DNA from: Streptomyces akebiae
GTDB taxonomy: Bacteria; Actinomycetota; Actinomycetes; Streptomycetales; Streptomycetaceae
DNA: 64,000 nt
Assembly: GCF_019599145.1 (NCBI RefSeq)
Contig: NZ_CP080647.1
Span: forward strand, 4,588,001 to 4,652,000
Direction of reading: 5' to 3'
The notes under the pieces are model-generated. The model ran no database searches and was not told the origin of the DNA. It worked only from the letters and a program-made list of their open reading frames with translations. The position numbers were made by a program, and so were the translations under genes. Of this stretch, positions 35,287 to 44,431 are shown piece after piece (position 1 is the first letter of the stretch; the number at the start of each line of letters is the position of its first letter).

Positions 35287-36564
35287 TCAGGTAGTGCGCT
35301 CTGCAACAAGGTCAACGACCCGGGACTGAAGTCCCGGGCTTGCAGAGCGGGCGCCACTGGTTGTGGTGCTGCGCTTGCGTCCTGTCCCGCCCTCGGATGT
35401 CGGGGGCGGGACTGAGGCGGTTGACTGCGCCCCGCGTCGCCACAACTCTTCCGCGCGGGCGCGGATGTTGCGGGAGCTGTTGCGGTCTGCGTGATCAACG
35501 AATCCGCAGGACCGGCACGCGAACCACGCCTGTGAGGCGCGGTTCGCCTTGTCGATGTGGCCGCACTCGGCGCAGGTGCGGGAGGTGTATGCCGGATCGA
35601 CGTACACCACCGGCACCCCGGCCTTCTTGGCCTTGTACGCGATGAACGCCCCCAGCTGAGCGAAGGCCCAGCTGGAGTGGGTGGCCCGTTGGGGCTTTCG
35701 AAGCCGTACCCGTTCGCGAATGCCCGTCAGTTTTTCGAGGGCGATTCCGCGACCGGTGCGTTCTGCCTCGGCCACCACATGCTTCGCGATCTTGTGGTTG
35801 ATGTCTCTGGCCCGCCGCGACTCCTTGCGCCGCCGCTTCTTCAGCCGGCGTTTGGCGGACGGGGTGTTCTTCTTCTGCAGCTTGGTGCGCAGGGTGCGTT
35901 CGCGCAGCCGACCCCGGTTGAGTTCGCGCCCGGCCATGATCTGACCGTCCGAGGTCGTGGCGATGTTCACGATGCCCAGGTCGATGCCGAGAAAACCCTC
36001 CGGATCCGCGTTCGGTTCGGCTTCGGGGATCTCGCAGGTGGCGTTCAGGAACCACATGCCGTCCCGGTACAGCAGGTCGGACTCGCCCCTGCGGTACAGG
36101 GCCAGACGGGCCAGCTGCTCCGGGGAGGCGGTGAACGCCACCTGCTTCACCCTCCCCGACAATGTCCAGATGGAGATGGTGCGGTCGGTGATCTGCCAGG
36201 ACAGCATCCGGTCGTCAAAGGGCTGCGCACCCTCGGGCCGGAACGTGATCGGCTTCTCGGTGGCCCGCAGGTACCGCTTGGACCACCGCTTGCCCAGGTT
36301 CCCGGCCTTCGCATTCGCCGCCAGCGTGCGGTAGGCGTCGCAGGTCTTCTTGATGACGTGCTGGGCAGCCTGCGCGCCCAATTCCCACCGCTGCTTGATC
36401 TCGCGGTAGGTGTGCTCGCGCAGCGCGAAGTTCCGCTTCACATTTTTGGCGAAAGCCACCTCAGACACCCAGGACGCCGCCTCGTTGCAGGCATGCAGAG
36501 TCGCCTCGAGCGCCGCCGCCTGTAAGGGCGTCGGCAACAGCTTGACCTGCACCACCAGCTTCAT
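35287..36564 (-). CDS. tnpB: TnpB RNA-guided nuclease (IS200/IS605 type)
   Basis: 425 residues, intact. N-terminal OrfB_IS605 region: KLLPTPLQAAALEATLHACN and WELGAQAAQHVIKKTCDAYR. RuvC-I Asp is in GIDLGIVNIATT, RuvC-II Glu in IALEKLTGIRERVRL, the zinc finger in TCAECGHIDKANR and FACRSCG, and RuvC-III Asp in DHADRNSSRNI. All three catalytic acids are present. TnpB cuts DNA next to a target-adjacent motif using an RNA made from the element's right end. No tnpA is present, so the element is a solitary tnpB type, mobile only in trans. The frame runs through the right-end hairpin, and its stop codon lies 24 bases outside the predicted element end. Confidence 0.95.
   Translation of the reverse strand: MKLVVQVKLLPTPLQAAALEATLHACNEAASWVSEVAFAKNVKRNFALREHTYREIKQRWELGAQAAQHVIKKTCDAYRTLAANAKAGNLGKRWSKRYLRATEKPITFRPEGAQPFDDRMLSWQITDRTISIWTLSGRVKQVAFTASPEQLARLALYRRGESDLLYRDGMWFLNATCEIPEAEPNADPEGFLGIDLGIVNIATTSDGQIMAGRELNRGRLRERTLRTKLQKKNTPSAKRRLKKRRRKESRRARDINHKIAKHVVAEAERTGRGIALEKLTGIRERVRLRKPQRATHSSWAFAQLGAFIAYKAKKAGVPVVYVDPAYTSRTCAECGHIDKANRASQAWFACRSCGFVDHADRNSSRNIRARAEELWRRGAQSTASVPPPTSEGGTGRKRSTTTSGARSASPGLQSRVVDLVAERTT
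35311..35450 (-). ncRNA. Predicted omega/reRNA of the TnpB element
   Basis: In IS605-family elements the guide RNA scaffold comes from the 3' end of tnpB through the right end, with the guide taken from flanking DNA. Here the scaffold would include the 35319-35338 hairpin, and the guide would be the minus-strand bases from 35310 downward. The 5' border at about 35450 is a guess; no promoter was identified. Confidence 0.4.
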
Positions 36565-36795
36565 GACACCCGAACCTACACAGCCGCCCGTACAAACAGA
36601 CCACTTCCGTACACCTGTCCCACCATTCAGCGACCCGCCCGGCCGTACGTTCGACAGTGCCCCGGCTTCGCCAGACAGCCCTACGGGCGCTCCGCGCCCG
36701 AACTCCCGGACACTGCGACGCTCCGCGTCGCCACCACACGATGCGATTCCTCCCAGGCGTAAACGCCTGGGCTTCCTCGCATGAATCTCGCTGAA
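35311..36795 (-). mobile_element. Solitary-tnpB insertion element with both ends
   Basis: TTGAC (minus strand) lies at 36796-36800 just outside the left end and again at 35311-35315 as the right-end terminus, within a longer 9-base match GTCGTTGAC. Each end has an 8-bp hairpin with a four-base loop: CCCAGGCG at 36752-36771 (left) and CCCGGGAC at 35319-35338 (right). This is the IS200/IS605 plan, with insertion 3' to a short target. The predicted length is 1,485 bases. Boundaries are inferred, not tested. Confidence 0.72.
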
Positions 36796-37079
36796 GTCAA
36801 CGACGGAGGCGCCCCGCGCACGCCTCGGTCCGTCACACCCGCGCCGCGCCGGGGCCGTTGCACCCCCGCGCCCCGCGTGCCCGCGCCCCCGCACGCCGGC
36901 GCGAACGGCAGGTCGTCGGACGGAGACCCCGGTGACTGTTCCCCGCGCGCGGCCGCACCCCGCATCCCCCACCCGGCCGTACTTCAAACCCTCCGTTTCC
37001 GCAGGTCGTGGCCGTCCCCGCAAGACGGCGGAAACGCTCCGGTGATCGCGGCGTTACGGAGCGCGCTTACCGTCGGGCC
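36796..37079. other. Intergenic region upstream of the ATP-grasp gene
   Basis: 284 bases between the TnpB element and the ATP-grasp operon, rich in CGCGCCCCG runs. The operon promoter should be here; I see no convincing minus 10/minus 35 pair. Confidence 0.4.
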
Positions 37080-38624
37080 ATGGCGGACATATTTGACGCG
37101 TACGCGTTGGCCGACGCGTGGGACGAGATGTTCGAGCGGCCGGGTGAGGTCAGGGCCGCCTACGAGCCGGTGCTGGCGGCGCTCCAGCCGATCGAGCCGG
37201 CCGAACTGCGGTTCAGGGCGGACCAGATGGCCCGCGCGTTCACCGACCGGGGCGTCACGTACGCCTTCGCGGGCGAGGAGAGACCCTGGCCGCTGGATCT
37301 GGTGCCGCGCATCCTGGACGCCCTGGAGTGGGATCTGATCCAGCGCGGAGTGGCCCAGCGCGTACGCGCGCTGGAGGCGTACCTCGCCGACGCGTACGGG
37401 CCCTGCCGGGCCTTCGAGGACGGCGTGGTGCCCTGGCGGCTGCTCCTCAACTCCGCCCATTTCCACCGGGCCGCGCACGGTGTGGAGCCCCCGGGAGGGG
37501 TCCGTATCCATGTCGCGGGCATCGACCTCGTACGGGACGAGGCGGGCGACTTCCGGGTGCTGGAGGACAACGTCCGGGTGCCGTCCGGGGTCTCGTACGT
37601 CATCGAGAACCGGCGCGCGATGACCCGGGTGTTCCCGTCCCTCTTCGCCGAGCAGCACGTCGTGCCGGTGGACGGGTACGCGCAGCGGCTGCTCGCCGCG
37701 CTGCGGGCCGCCGCGCCCGGCGGGATCGGCGACCCGCGCGTCGTCGTCCTCACCCCCGGCCCCAGCAACGCCGCCTACTTCGAACACGCCCTGCTGGCCC
37801 GGCTGATGGGCGTGCAGTTGGTGGAGGGACACGATCTCGTCTGCCGGGGCAACCGGGTGTGGATGCGGACGACCCGCGGGGAGATGCCGGTCCATGTCGT
37901 ATACCGGCGCCTCGACGACGACTTCCTCGATCCCCTCCACTTCCGGCCCGACTCGGTGATCGGCTGCCCCGGCATCATGGGCGCCGCGATGGCGGGGAAC
38001 GTGACGCTGGCGAACGCGGTCGGCAACGGCATCGCGGACGACAAGCTCCTCTACACCTACGTCCCGGACCTCATCCGCTACTACCTCTCAGAGGAACCGA
38101 TTCTCCCGAACGTGGAGTCGTTCCGGCCGGACGAGCCCGGACAGCTGGAGGCGGTCCTCGACCAGCTCGACCAGCTGGTGATCAAGCCGGTCGACGGGGC
38201 CGGCGGGCAGGGCATCGTCATCGGGCCGAAGGCCGACCGGAAGACGCTGGAGCGCACCCGGGAGGCCGTGGCGGCCGATCCGCGCGGCTGGATCGCGCAG
38301 CGGCCGGTCGCCCTGTCCACCTCCCCCACCCTCGCCGGTGAACGGATGGCCCCGCGCCACATCGACCTGCGGCCCTTCGCCGTCAACGACGGCAGCGAGG
38401 TGTGGGTCCTGCCCGGCGGACTCACCCGCGTCGCCCTCCAGGAGGGCAACCTCATCGTCAACTCCAGCCAGGGCGGCGGCTCCAAGGACACCTGGGTGCT
38501 CGCCGAGGGCCCCGCCGAGCAGCGCCCCGCGGAGACCGGCGGCCCGCTCCCGCAGAAGGCGCCGCGTCAGCTCGGACCCGACGGCACCCGCGTGGTCGCC
38601 CAGGAAGGGGCGCAGCAGCAGTGA
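37080..38624 (+). CDS. Circularly permuted ATP-grasp protein (type 2)
   Basis: 514 residues. Family features: YAFAGEERPWPLDLVPRIL, YLADAYGPCRAFEDGVVP, DLVRDEAGDFRVLEDNVRVPSG (ATP-binding core), VIENRRAMTRVFP, GNVTLANAVGNGIADDKLLY and VIKPVDGAGGQGIVIGP. These proteins carry a rearranged ATP-grasp fold and always travel with alpha-E and transglutaminase-like partners, as here. A peptide-tagging or ligation role has been proposed from gene context, without biochemical proof that I know of. The stop overlaps the next start by four bases. Confidence 0.92.
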   Translation: MADIFDAYALADAWDEMFERPGEVRAAYEPVLAALQPIEPAELRFRADQMARAFTDRGVTYAFAGEERPWPLDLVPRILDALEWDLIQRGVAQRVRALEAYLADAYGPCRAFEDGVVPWRLLLNSAHFHRAAHGVEPPGGVRIHVAGIDLVRDEAGDFRVLEDNVRVPSGVSYVIENRRAMTRVFPSLFAEQHVVPVDGYAQRLLAALRAAAPGGIGDPRVVVLTPGPSNAAYFEHALLARLMGVQLVEGHDLVCRGNRVWMRTTRGEMPVHVVYRRLDDDFLDPLHFRPDSVIGCPGIMGAAMAGNVTLANAVGNGIADDKLLYTYVPDLIRYYLSEEPILPNVESFRPDEPGQLEAVLDQLDQLVIKPVDGAGGQGIVIGPKADRKTLERTREAVAADPRGWIAQRPVALSTSPTLAGERMAPRHIDLRPFAVNDGSEVWVLPGGLTRVALQEGNLIVNSSQGGGSKDTWVLAEGPAEQRPAETGGPLPQKAPRQLGPDGTRVVAQEGAQQQ

Positions 38625-39556
38625 ACGACGTGATCCTCTCCCGGATAGCCGAGGCCCTGACCTGGACGGGGCGGTACGTGGAACGGGCCGACGCGACCGG
38701 CCGCATCCTCGACGCCTACCTCCACCGCCTCCTCGAAGACCCCTGGCGCGACGAGGACGCGGCCTGCCGCTCGCTCTACGCGATCCTCGGCGTCGACGCG
38801 CCCGACCAGCACTGCGACATGCAGCAGGTGCTGGACCGGCTGGCCTTCGACGCCCGCTCGACGGGGTCGATCGAGGGCGCGCTCGGGGCGGCGCGGCTGA
38901 ACGCCCGCAGCGCCCGCGAGGCGGTGTCGTCGGAGATGTGGGAGTGCCTGAACTCCACCTGGCACGCGCTCGCCGACCAGCGCACGGCCGCGCGGCGCAC
39001 GGGCGGCCCGTACGCGTATCTGGAGCTGGTACGGCGTCGCGCGGCCCTCTTCTTCGGGCTCGCGGACTCCACGATGAGCCGCGACGACAGCTGGCGTTTC
39101 GTGGTGCTGGGCCGCAGCCTGGAGCGGGTGGACATGACGGTGCGGCTGCTGTCGGTACGGGTGCTGGACGCGGCGCACGCGCCGGACTGGCCGACCCTGC
39201 TGAGCGCGAGCGGCGCCGACGAGGCGTACGCGCGGGTGCACGGCGGCTTCGGCGACAGCCCCAAGGTGGCCGAGTTCCTGCTCCTGGACCGCAACTTCCC
39301 ACGCTCGGCGCTGCACGCCCTCACCACGGCGGAGGAGTGCCTGGCGGCGCTCGGCCGCCCCCGCCAGGACCCGGCCCGGCGTCCGATCGGAGCCCTGCGC
39401 ACCCACCTCGAATACCTCGACTCCGAGGCGCTGGAGGCCGGGCTGCCGGCGCTGCTGCGCGACCTCCAGCAGGCGTGCATGGCCTCGGCGGAGGCAGTCG
39501 CCGAGAAGTTCTTCCCGTACCAGGGCCCCGTCGAGTGGGCCCAGGAAGGCGCGTGA
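38621..39556 (+). CDS. Alpha-E domain protein
   Basis: 311 residues, alpha-E (DUF403) helical family. It begins VNDVILSRIAEALTWTGRYVERADATGRI and has SIEGALGAARLNARSAREAVSSEMWECLN, FFGLADSTMSRDDSWRFV, LGRSLERVDMTVRLL and a final EKFFPYQGPVEW. It is mostly helical and has no catalytic signature. It is the obligate middle partner between the ATP-grasp and transglutaminase genes; GTGA overlaps on both sides predict strict co-translation and probably a complex. Confidence 0.92.
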   Translation: MNDVILSRIAEALTWTGRYVERADATGRILDAYLHRLLEDPWRDEDAACRSLYAILGVDAPDQHCDMQQVLDRLAFDARSTGSIEGALGAARLNARSAREAVSSEMWECLNSTWHALADQRTAARRTGGPYAYLELVRRRAALFFGLADSTMSRDDSWRFVVLGRSLERVDMTVRLLSVRVLDAAHAPDWPTLLSASGADEAYARVHGGFGDSPKVAEFLLLDRNFPRSALHALTTAEECLAALGRPRQDPARRPIGALRTHLEYLDSEALEAGLPALLRDLQQACMASAEAVAEKFFPYQGPVEWAQEGA

Positions 39557-40431
39557 GCACGATGAACATGCCCGCCACGGCTCCTCGGGCGACCCGGCGC
39601 CTACGCATCCGGCACACCACCCGCGTCGCGTACGCGCAGCCCGCGGCCTCCTCACACAACGAGGTCCGGATGACGCCGCTGACGCTGCCGGGCCAGACCA
39701 CCCTGGACGCCCGGGTCCTGGTCAACCCGTCCACGCCCACGTGGTCGTACTGGGACTACTGGGGCACCCAGGTCACCGGCTTCGACCTCATCGAGCCGCA
39801 CTCCGACCTGACGATCACCGCGACGAGCCTGGTGGAGACGTCCCCGCCCGAGGCGCTCCCGGACGCGCCGGACCGGGCGGAGATCCGCCGGGCGGCCGCG
39901 GACTCCCGCCTCCTGGAGTACCTGACGGCGACGGGCCGTACGACGCTCCCGCAGGGCCTGCTGGACCGGGCCCGGGAGGCGTCGGACGGCCTCTCCGCGC
40001 ACGAGACGGCGATCGCGGTCTCGGCCCTGGTCGCCGACCACGTCGCGTATGTGCCGGGCGCGACCGGTGTGCACACCAGCGCGTTCGAGGCGTGGGAGCA
40101 GGGGGCGGGCGTCTGCCAGGACATCGCCCACCTCACCCTCGGCATGCTCCGCGGCCTCGGCCTGCCCACCCGCTATGTCTCCGGCTACCTCCACCCGGAG
40201 CGCGACGCCGAACTCCACCGCCCCGTCGCCGGCCAGAGCCACGCCTGGATCGAGTACTGGGCGGGCGACTGGACCGGCTACGACCCCACCAACCGCGTCC
40301 CCGCCGACGAGTCCCACGTGGTCGTCGGCCGGGGCCGCGACTACGACGACGTGACGCCCCACAAGGGCATCTACCGAGGGGTGGCCGGAGGTCCCCCGGA
40401 GGTGACGATCGAGTTCACTCGGGTGGCTTGA
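39553..40431 (+). CDS. Transglutaminase-like cysteine protease family protein
   Basis: 292 residues. An N-terminal beta domain (RLRIRHTTRVAYAQPAASSHNEVR) is followed by the transglutaminase core with Cys in GVCQDIAHL, His in HAWIEYW and Asp in YDPTNRVP, so a complete papain-like triad. No signal peptide, so cytoplasmic. GTG 39553 overlaps the alpha-E stop. In this three-gene module the protein may act as a protease or amidase that works on the product of the ATP-grasp enzyme. It ends 33 bases from the convergent sugar-binding protein gene. Confidence 0.92.
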   Translation: MSTMNMPATAPRATRRLRIRHTTRVAYAQPAASSHNEVRMTPLTLPGQTTLDARVLVNPSTPTWSYWDYWGTQVTGFDLIEPHSDLTITATSLVETSPPEALPDAPDRAEIRRAAADSRLLEYLTATGRTTLPQGLLDRAREASDGLSAHETAIAVSALVADHVAYVPGATGVHTSAFEAWEQGAGVCQDIAHLTLGMLRGLGLPTRYVSGYLHPERDAELHRPVAGQSHAWIEYWAGDWTGYDPTNRVPADESHVVVGRGRDYDDVTPHKGIYRGVAGGPPEVTIEFTRVA

Positions 40432-40464
40432 GGGCTACCTCCGGCTGACCGCGCTGCTGCTGGG

Positions 40465-41622
40465 CTACTTCAGGTTGGCCGCGTCGCAGTCGGACTTGAA
40501 CTCGGCGGTGCAGATCTGCTTGACGGTGTAGATGTCGTCGGCGATGACCGTGTCCTCGATGTTGTTCTTGGTGAGGGCGACCGGGGGCACCAGCTGGGCC
40601 GGGATGTTCTTGGTGGTCGGGGAGTCGACGCTGTCCTTGGCGAGGGCGTCGAACTCGATGGAGCGGCCCTGGACCTTGGCGACGGCCATCTCGGCGGCGG
40701 CGCTCGCCTGCGTCGGGAAGGACTTGTACACGGTCATGTACTGGTCGCCCGCGAGGATCCGCTGCACCGCGTCCAGGTCGGCGTCCTGCCCGGTGACCGG
40801 CGGCACCTTGGCCACACCGGCGGTCTTCAGCACGTCGATGACGGCACCGGCGATACCGTCGTTGGCCGCGTAGACCGCGTCGATGTTGTCGACACCGAGC
40901 TTGGCGACCGCCTGCTCCATGTTGACCTTGGCGACCTTGGGGTCCCAGTCCTTGGTGTCGAACGACTCGGAGATCGTCACCTTGTCCTGGAGCTCGGAGA
41001 GCGCGCCGTCCTTGAACATGGCGGCGTTCGGGTCGGAGGGCGACCCGTTCATCATGACGATCTTGTTGGCGGCGCTGTCACCCAGGTCCTCGACCAGCGA
41101 GCGCCCCTGTACCTGCCCGACGAGCTCGTTGTCGAAGGAGACGTAGCCGTCGATCGGGCCCTCGGCCAGCCGGTCGTACGCGATGACGGGGATGCCCGCG
41201 TCGTCCGCCTTCTGCACGGCGGGCGCGACGGCCTTGGAGTCCACGGCGTCGACGATGATGATGTCGACCTTGTCCGCGATCATCTGCTCGAACTGGCTGT
41301 TCTGGGTCTCCGGGTCCTTCTCCGCGTTGGCGTACTTGGTCACGCCCTTGTTGTCGGTCAGCTCGGCGATCTTCTTCTTGATGTTGGGGTAGTCGAACTG
41401 CTCGTACCGCTTGGTGTCCTTGTCGGGGAACAGCACACCCACCGTGATGTCGTCGCCCTTCGTGGGGCTCGCCTCCGCGCTGTCGCCGATGTCCGAGACC
41501 CCGCAGGAGGCGAGGGAGACGGCTGCGGCCGAGGCGACGAGGGCGGTGGCGGTGCGGCGCAGAGCGGTGGTGCGACGACGTATACGGGTGCTGGGGGTGG
41601 TGCTGGTGGTACGGGCGTTCAC
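40465..41622 (-). CDS. Sugar ABC transporter substrate-binding lipoprotein (XylF-like)
   Basis: 385 residues. A Tat/Sec-like basic start (RIRRRTTALRRT) is followed by lipobox SLASC (Cys about residue 40), so it is anchored outside the membrane. The periplasmic-binding-protein fold of the ribose/xylose class shows in VGVLFPDKDTKRYEQFD, ADKVDIIIVDAVDSKAVAP, VIAYDRLAEGPIDGYVSFDN and YAANDGIAGAVIDVLK. Xylose or a related pentose is the likely ligand. The cognate ATPase and permease are not adjacent in the window: downstream is the transglutaminase gene and upstream a long non-coding gap. It either serves transporters elsewhere or lost its partners. Confidence 0.9.
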   Translation of the reverse strand: MNARTTSTTPSTRIRRRTTALRRTATALVASAAAVSLASCGVSDIGDSAEASPTKGDDITVGVLFPDKDTKRYEQFDYPNIKKKIAELTDNKGVTKYANAEKDPETQNSQFEQMIADKVDIIIVDAVDSKAVAPAVQKADDAGIPVIAYDRLAEGPIDGYVSFDNELVGQVQGRSLVEDLGDSAANKIVMMNGSPSDPNAAMFKDGALSELQDKVTISESFDTKDWDPKVAKVNMEQAVAKLGVDNIDAVYAANDGIAGAVIDVLKTAGVAKVPPVTGQDADLDAVQRILAGDQYMTVYKSFPTQASAAAEMAVAKVQGRSIEFDALAKDSVDSPTTKNIPAQLVPPVALTKNNIEDTVIADDIYTVKQICTAEFKSDCDAANLK

Positions 41623-42241
41623 ATCAAGGGCCTTCCGGGCGTGGGCGCAGCACTGCGACCCAGGTGGCTGAAAGCCAACGCGGTGATCACCTCAGCGTCA
41701 AGGACCAATCACTTAACGAGATGACAACAGCCTTGTGTGGTCTCGGTGTGAAGAGGGTAAAGCAAGGGGCCCTCCGTGTCGCCGCGCGCCCTTCACCCTG
41801 ACACGGGCCGGCGACGCCTCGCCGGATGCCGCCGCGCGCCAATGTCCACCGTACTGCCGGGGGTTGTGGGAGTAGGGAGTGCGGGGGTCGGGGCGGGGGT
41901 CGGGGCGGGGTTCGTCGTGGAGGGGGCAGGTCAAGGCGGTGGGCGAGTGTGGTCGGGCTGGGCGCGGCGGCGGCCGACTGCGACAGGGATCACCACCGGC
42001 CGCGCCGGGCCGACCCGCTCCTCCGGCTGACGGGACGGGTGAGGAGGGTGGCGGACCTCACGGCCGGGCCGGTCGAGCGGGCCGGGCCGGTCGAGCCGGT
42101 CGAGCAGGCCGGTCGGCGGGCGGCTGCCGCTTCTGCCGCGCCGGTCGACCGGGCCGCTGTCTGTTGTCCGCTGGCCGCTGTCTGTTGTCCGCTGGCCGCT
42201 GGCCGCCCGTCTGCCGGCCGTTGTCTGCCGACCGCCGGCCG
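41623..42241. other. Long intergenic region with sugar-binding gene promoter and repeats
   Basis: 619 bases without a credible gene. On the minus strand TTGACG (41696-41701) and TTGGCT (41673-41678) are 17 bases apart, a fair promoter for the sugar-binding protein. From 41875 to 42235 the DNA is low-complexity: GTCGGGGCGGG repeats near 41888, GGTCGAGC/GGCCGGTCG blocks near 42065-42115, and an exact 21-base direct repeat GCCGCTGTCTGTTGTCCGCTG-type around 42160-42205. Confidence 0.55.
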
Positions 42242-43468
42242 CTACCTGCCGCGTCGGTTGGGGTCGGGGCCGGTCGGCCCCTGCGGGGGCGACGCCGCCC
42301 GACCGGGGACGGGGCGGGGCCCCTGTCCGGGGGCCGGGGCCTGTCCCGGGGTGGCGGGGCCGCCGGAGCGTGGGGTGCTGCGGGAGCGCGCGGCGGCGGC
42401 CGAGGGGGAGGGTGAGGGCGTCGCTGTCGCCTGGGGTGCCTGGGGTGCCTGCGGTGGCGGCGCGGGGGACGTAGGTGTCGTGGGTGTCGCGGGTGTCGCG
42501 GGTGTCGCGGGTGGCAGCTGGGCGGCGGCGGTCGGGGTCAGGAGGGGGCGGGCCTGGTCCTCGATGCGGGTGAGTCGGTCCGGCCATTCGGGGCCCAGGG
42601 CCCGGGCACTCTCGCGCAGGCGCAGCTGCGTGGTGACGAAGGAGTCGCTCTCGGCCGCCGTCCAGGGGCGGTCCCGCTCCGTGGCGAGGGCCTGGCGCAG
42701 CTCGGGCGGGCCGGTCCAGTGGCCGGTGCCGTCGAGGGAGTTGCTGTAGCGGGGCTTGCTCTCGCCCCGGCGGTAGACGCTCGCGAGGTCGGCGAGGGTG
42801 CCCCGGTCCACGCGGTCGGCGAGTTCGAGGATGCCGGCGTAGGACTCGTCCGCGTTGGACTGCACGGTCAGCCGCCCCTGGCCCCGGTCGGCGAGCTGCT
42901 CGAAGTACCGGTTGACGATGCCCTGGTTGCTCATCGCCTGCGGCACCCCCATGAACAGGGCCTCGACACGGGCGCCGGAGTCCCGGTACGCCCGCATCTT
43001 CTCCTCCACGGCCGCCGCGTTCTGCGAGGTCTCCTGGATGATCGCGTGCAGCCCGTGCTCGCGGACGTACGCCTCGGCCTGGGCCATCCAGGCCCGCCCG
43101 TCGGCGCGGGTGTACGCAGCCATCAGGGTGTCGTCCTCGGCCATCAGCCGGGCGTACGCGGGGTGGTACGGCTTGTAGAGGTCGCTGTCGACGTCGGCGA
43201 AGCCGCCGTGCCGGTTCAGGGCGATGGCCACCATCTCGGTGACCCGGCTCTTGCCCGCGCCGGGCTGGCCGACCAGGAACACCACGGTGGGCGTCTCCTG
43301 CGCGACGCGGCCCGCCAGGAGGTCGGGGACGATCCGCTCACGGAAGATCCGCCGGTTCTCGGCGTCGGACAGCCGGTGCCGTTCCACCTCGGCGGGGTCG
43401 ATCACGCGTGCGGGCGGCTCGGGCGCCCGATCGCCCGGAGGGGTCGTGCGCTCGGCCGGGCCGGTCAC
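42242..43468 (-). CDS. Zeta-toxin family kinase with disordered C-terminal tail
   Basis: 408 residues. Residues 30-290 form a zeta-toxin-type P-loop kinase: Walker A GQPGAGKS (67-74), DVDSDLYKPYHPAYA (catalytic Asp region), EAYVREHGLHAIIQETSQ and VNRYFEQLADRGQGRL. Zeta toxins phosphorylate UDP-N-acetylglucosamine and so block wall synthesis. Residues about 310-408 are an unusual disordered tail of Pro, Ala, Thr and Gln ending PNRRGR. GTG 43468 overlaps the stop of the upstream gene by four bases (GTGA), the typical toxin-antitoxin arrangement. The nearby secretion apparatus raises the possibility that the tail is an export signal. Confidence 0.88.
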   Translation of the reverse strand: MTGPAERTTPPGDRAPEPPARVIDPAEVERHRLSDAENRRIFRERIVPDLLAGRVAQETPTVVFLVGQPGAGKSRVTEMVAIALNRHGGFADVDSDLYKPYHPAYARLMAEDDTLMAAYTRADGRAWMAQAEAYVREHGLHAIIQETSQNAAAVEEKMRAYRDSGARVEALFMGVPQAMSNQGIVNRYFEQLADRGQGRLTVQSNADESYAGILELADRVDRGTLADLASVYRRGESKPRYSNSLDGTGHWTGPPELRQALATERDRPWTAAESDSFVTTQLRLRESARALGPEWPDRLTRIEDQARPLLTPTAAAQLPPATPATPATPTTPTSPAPPPQAPQAPQATATPSPSPSAAAARSRSTPRSGGPATPGQAPAPGQGPRPVPGRAASPPQGPTGPDPNRRGR

Positions 43469-43824
43469 GTGAGGTCCGCCAGGACCTCGCGGGCCAGTTG
43501 GGCGTAGCGCGCGCGGGCCTCGGCGATCTGCTCCCGGTCGGCCGAGCGCAGCCCCTCGCGCTCCCGCGCCAGGCGCCCCTGCGCGGTGCGCGCGGCCTCG
43601 ATGACGGCGGGGTCGGGGACGTCCTTGGCCTCCTCCGCCGCGATCGTCGCGCTGTAGGCGCCGACCGCGCCGTTCACGGCCTCGATCGCCGCCTCGTACG
43701 CCGCGGTCTCCTCGTTCGACCAGTCGTGCGGCTCCAGGTCGTGGGTCACCGAGACACCGCTGTTCCGTGCGGTGCCGCGTGCGGTGTCCCGTGGAGCGCC
43801 CTGTGGGGTGTCCCGTGCGGTCAT
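43465..43824 (-). CDS. Small helical protein, putative antitoxin of the zeta kinase
   Basis: 119 residues. The first 28 are polar and disordered. The remainder (WSNEETAAYEAAIEAVNGAV, RTAQGRLAREREGLRSADRE, ARARYAQLAREVLADL) forms three predicted helices, the shape of epsilon-type antitoxins though without recognisable similarity. GGAGGG lies five bases before ATG 43824, and the stop overlaps the kinase start. Context rather than homology supports the antitoxin call. Confidence 0.6.
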   Translation of the reverse strand: MTARDTPQGAPRDTARGTARNSGVSVTHDLEPHDWSNEETAAYEAAIEAVNGAVGAYSATIAAEEAKDVPDPAVIEAARTAQGRLAREREGLRSADREQIAEARARYAQLAREVLADLT

Positions 43825-43924
43825 GTGTCCCTCCGGTGTCCCGGTGTCCAGTGGTCATTGTGGGGGACGGCGGACGAGGGGAACGGGGTTCCCCAGAACT
43901 CGGAGAGGCGCGGCCCCCGGCGGC

Positions 43925-44431
43925 TCAGGCCTCGGTCGCCCACTCCCGCAGCAGGGCCTCGCGCTGCTCACGTCGCGGGGTGCCCTCGGCGGCGTGGGCG
44001 CGGCCCCAGCGTGCGAGGGTCTCGACGTCCGCCGTGCCCGCCACGAGTCGGTCCAGCAGGGCGACGGAGAGGTCGTACTCGGACTGGACGTAACCGCCGA
44101 GGGCCGCGGCCGACTGCGCGTTGAGCTCGACGGTCCTGTCGGCGGTCTCCAGGTGCACCTCGAACGCGGCCGCGGCATCCCCGCCGCCCGCGACGGCGTT
44201 GGTCACGAGGTCGACGGCCGTGGTGGCGAGCAGGCGGGCACTGGACCGGATCCGCACGTACCGCACGGTCGCCGACCGGATCTCCGACCAGCCCCACACC
44301 GCGCTCTGCCCCGTGCCCAGCCCCTCCACCCAGTCCCGCGTCAGCCGCACCCCGGGCCCGTATCCCTCGGGCTGCGCCCCGACGTACACGCCACCGTCCT
44401 CGGCGATCCAGAACAGTCCGACCATGGCCAT
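43925..44431 (-). CDS. Hypothetical protein, possibly PH-like
   Basis: 168 residues, not recognised. Beta-rich first half (MVGLFWIAEDGGVYVGAQPE, AVWGWSEIRSATVRYVRI), then an amphipathic/hydrophobic stretch TTAVDLVTNAVAGGGDAAAAF, another beta hairpin FEVHLETADRTVELNAQS, and a helical end with a Trp (LLREWATEA). The arrangement resembles small PH-like or GRAM-like domains, but this is only an impression. ATG 44431 has GGGAGG five bases upstream. It precedes the putative antitoxin gene by 100 bases on the same strand and may share its operon. Confidence 0.6.
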   Translation of the reverse strand: MAMVGLFWIAEDGGVYVGAQPEGYGPGVRLTRDWVEGLGTGQSAVWGWSEIRSATVRYVRIRSSARLLATTAVDLVTNAVAGGGDAAAAFEVHLETADRTVELNAQSAAALGGYVQSEYDLSVALLDRLVAGTADVETLARWGRAHAAEGTPRREQREALLREWATEA

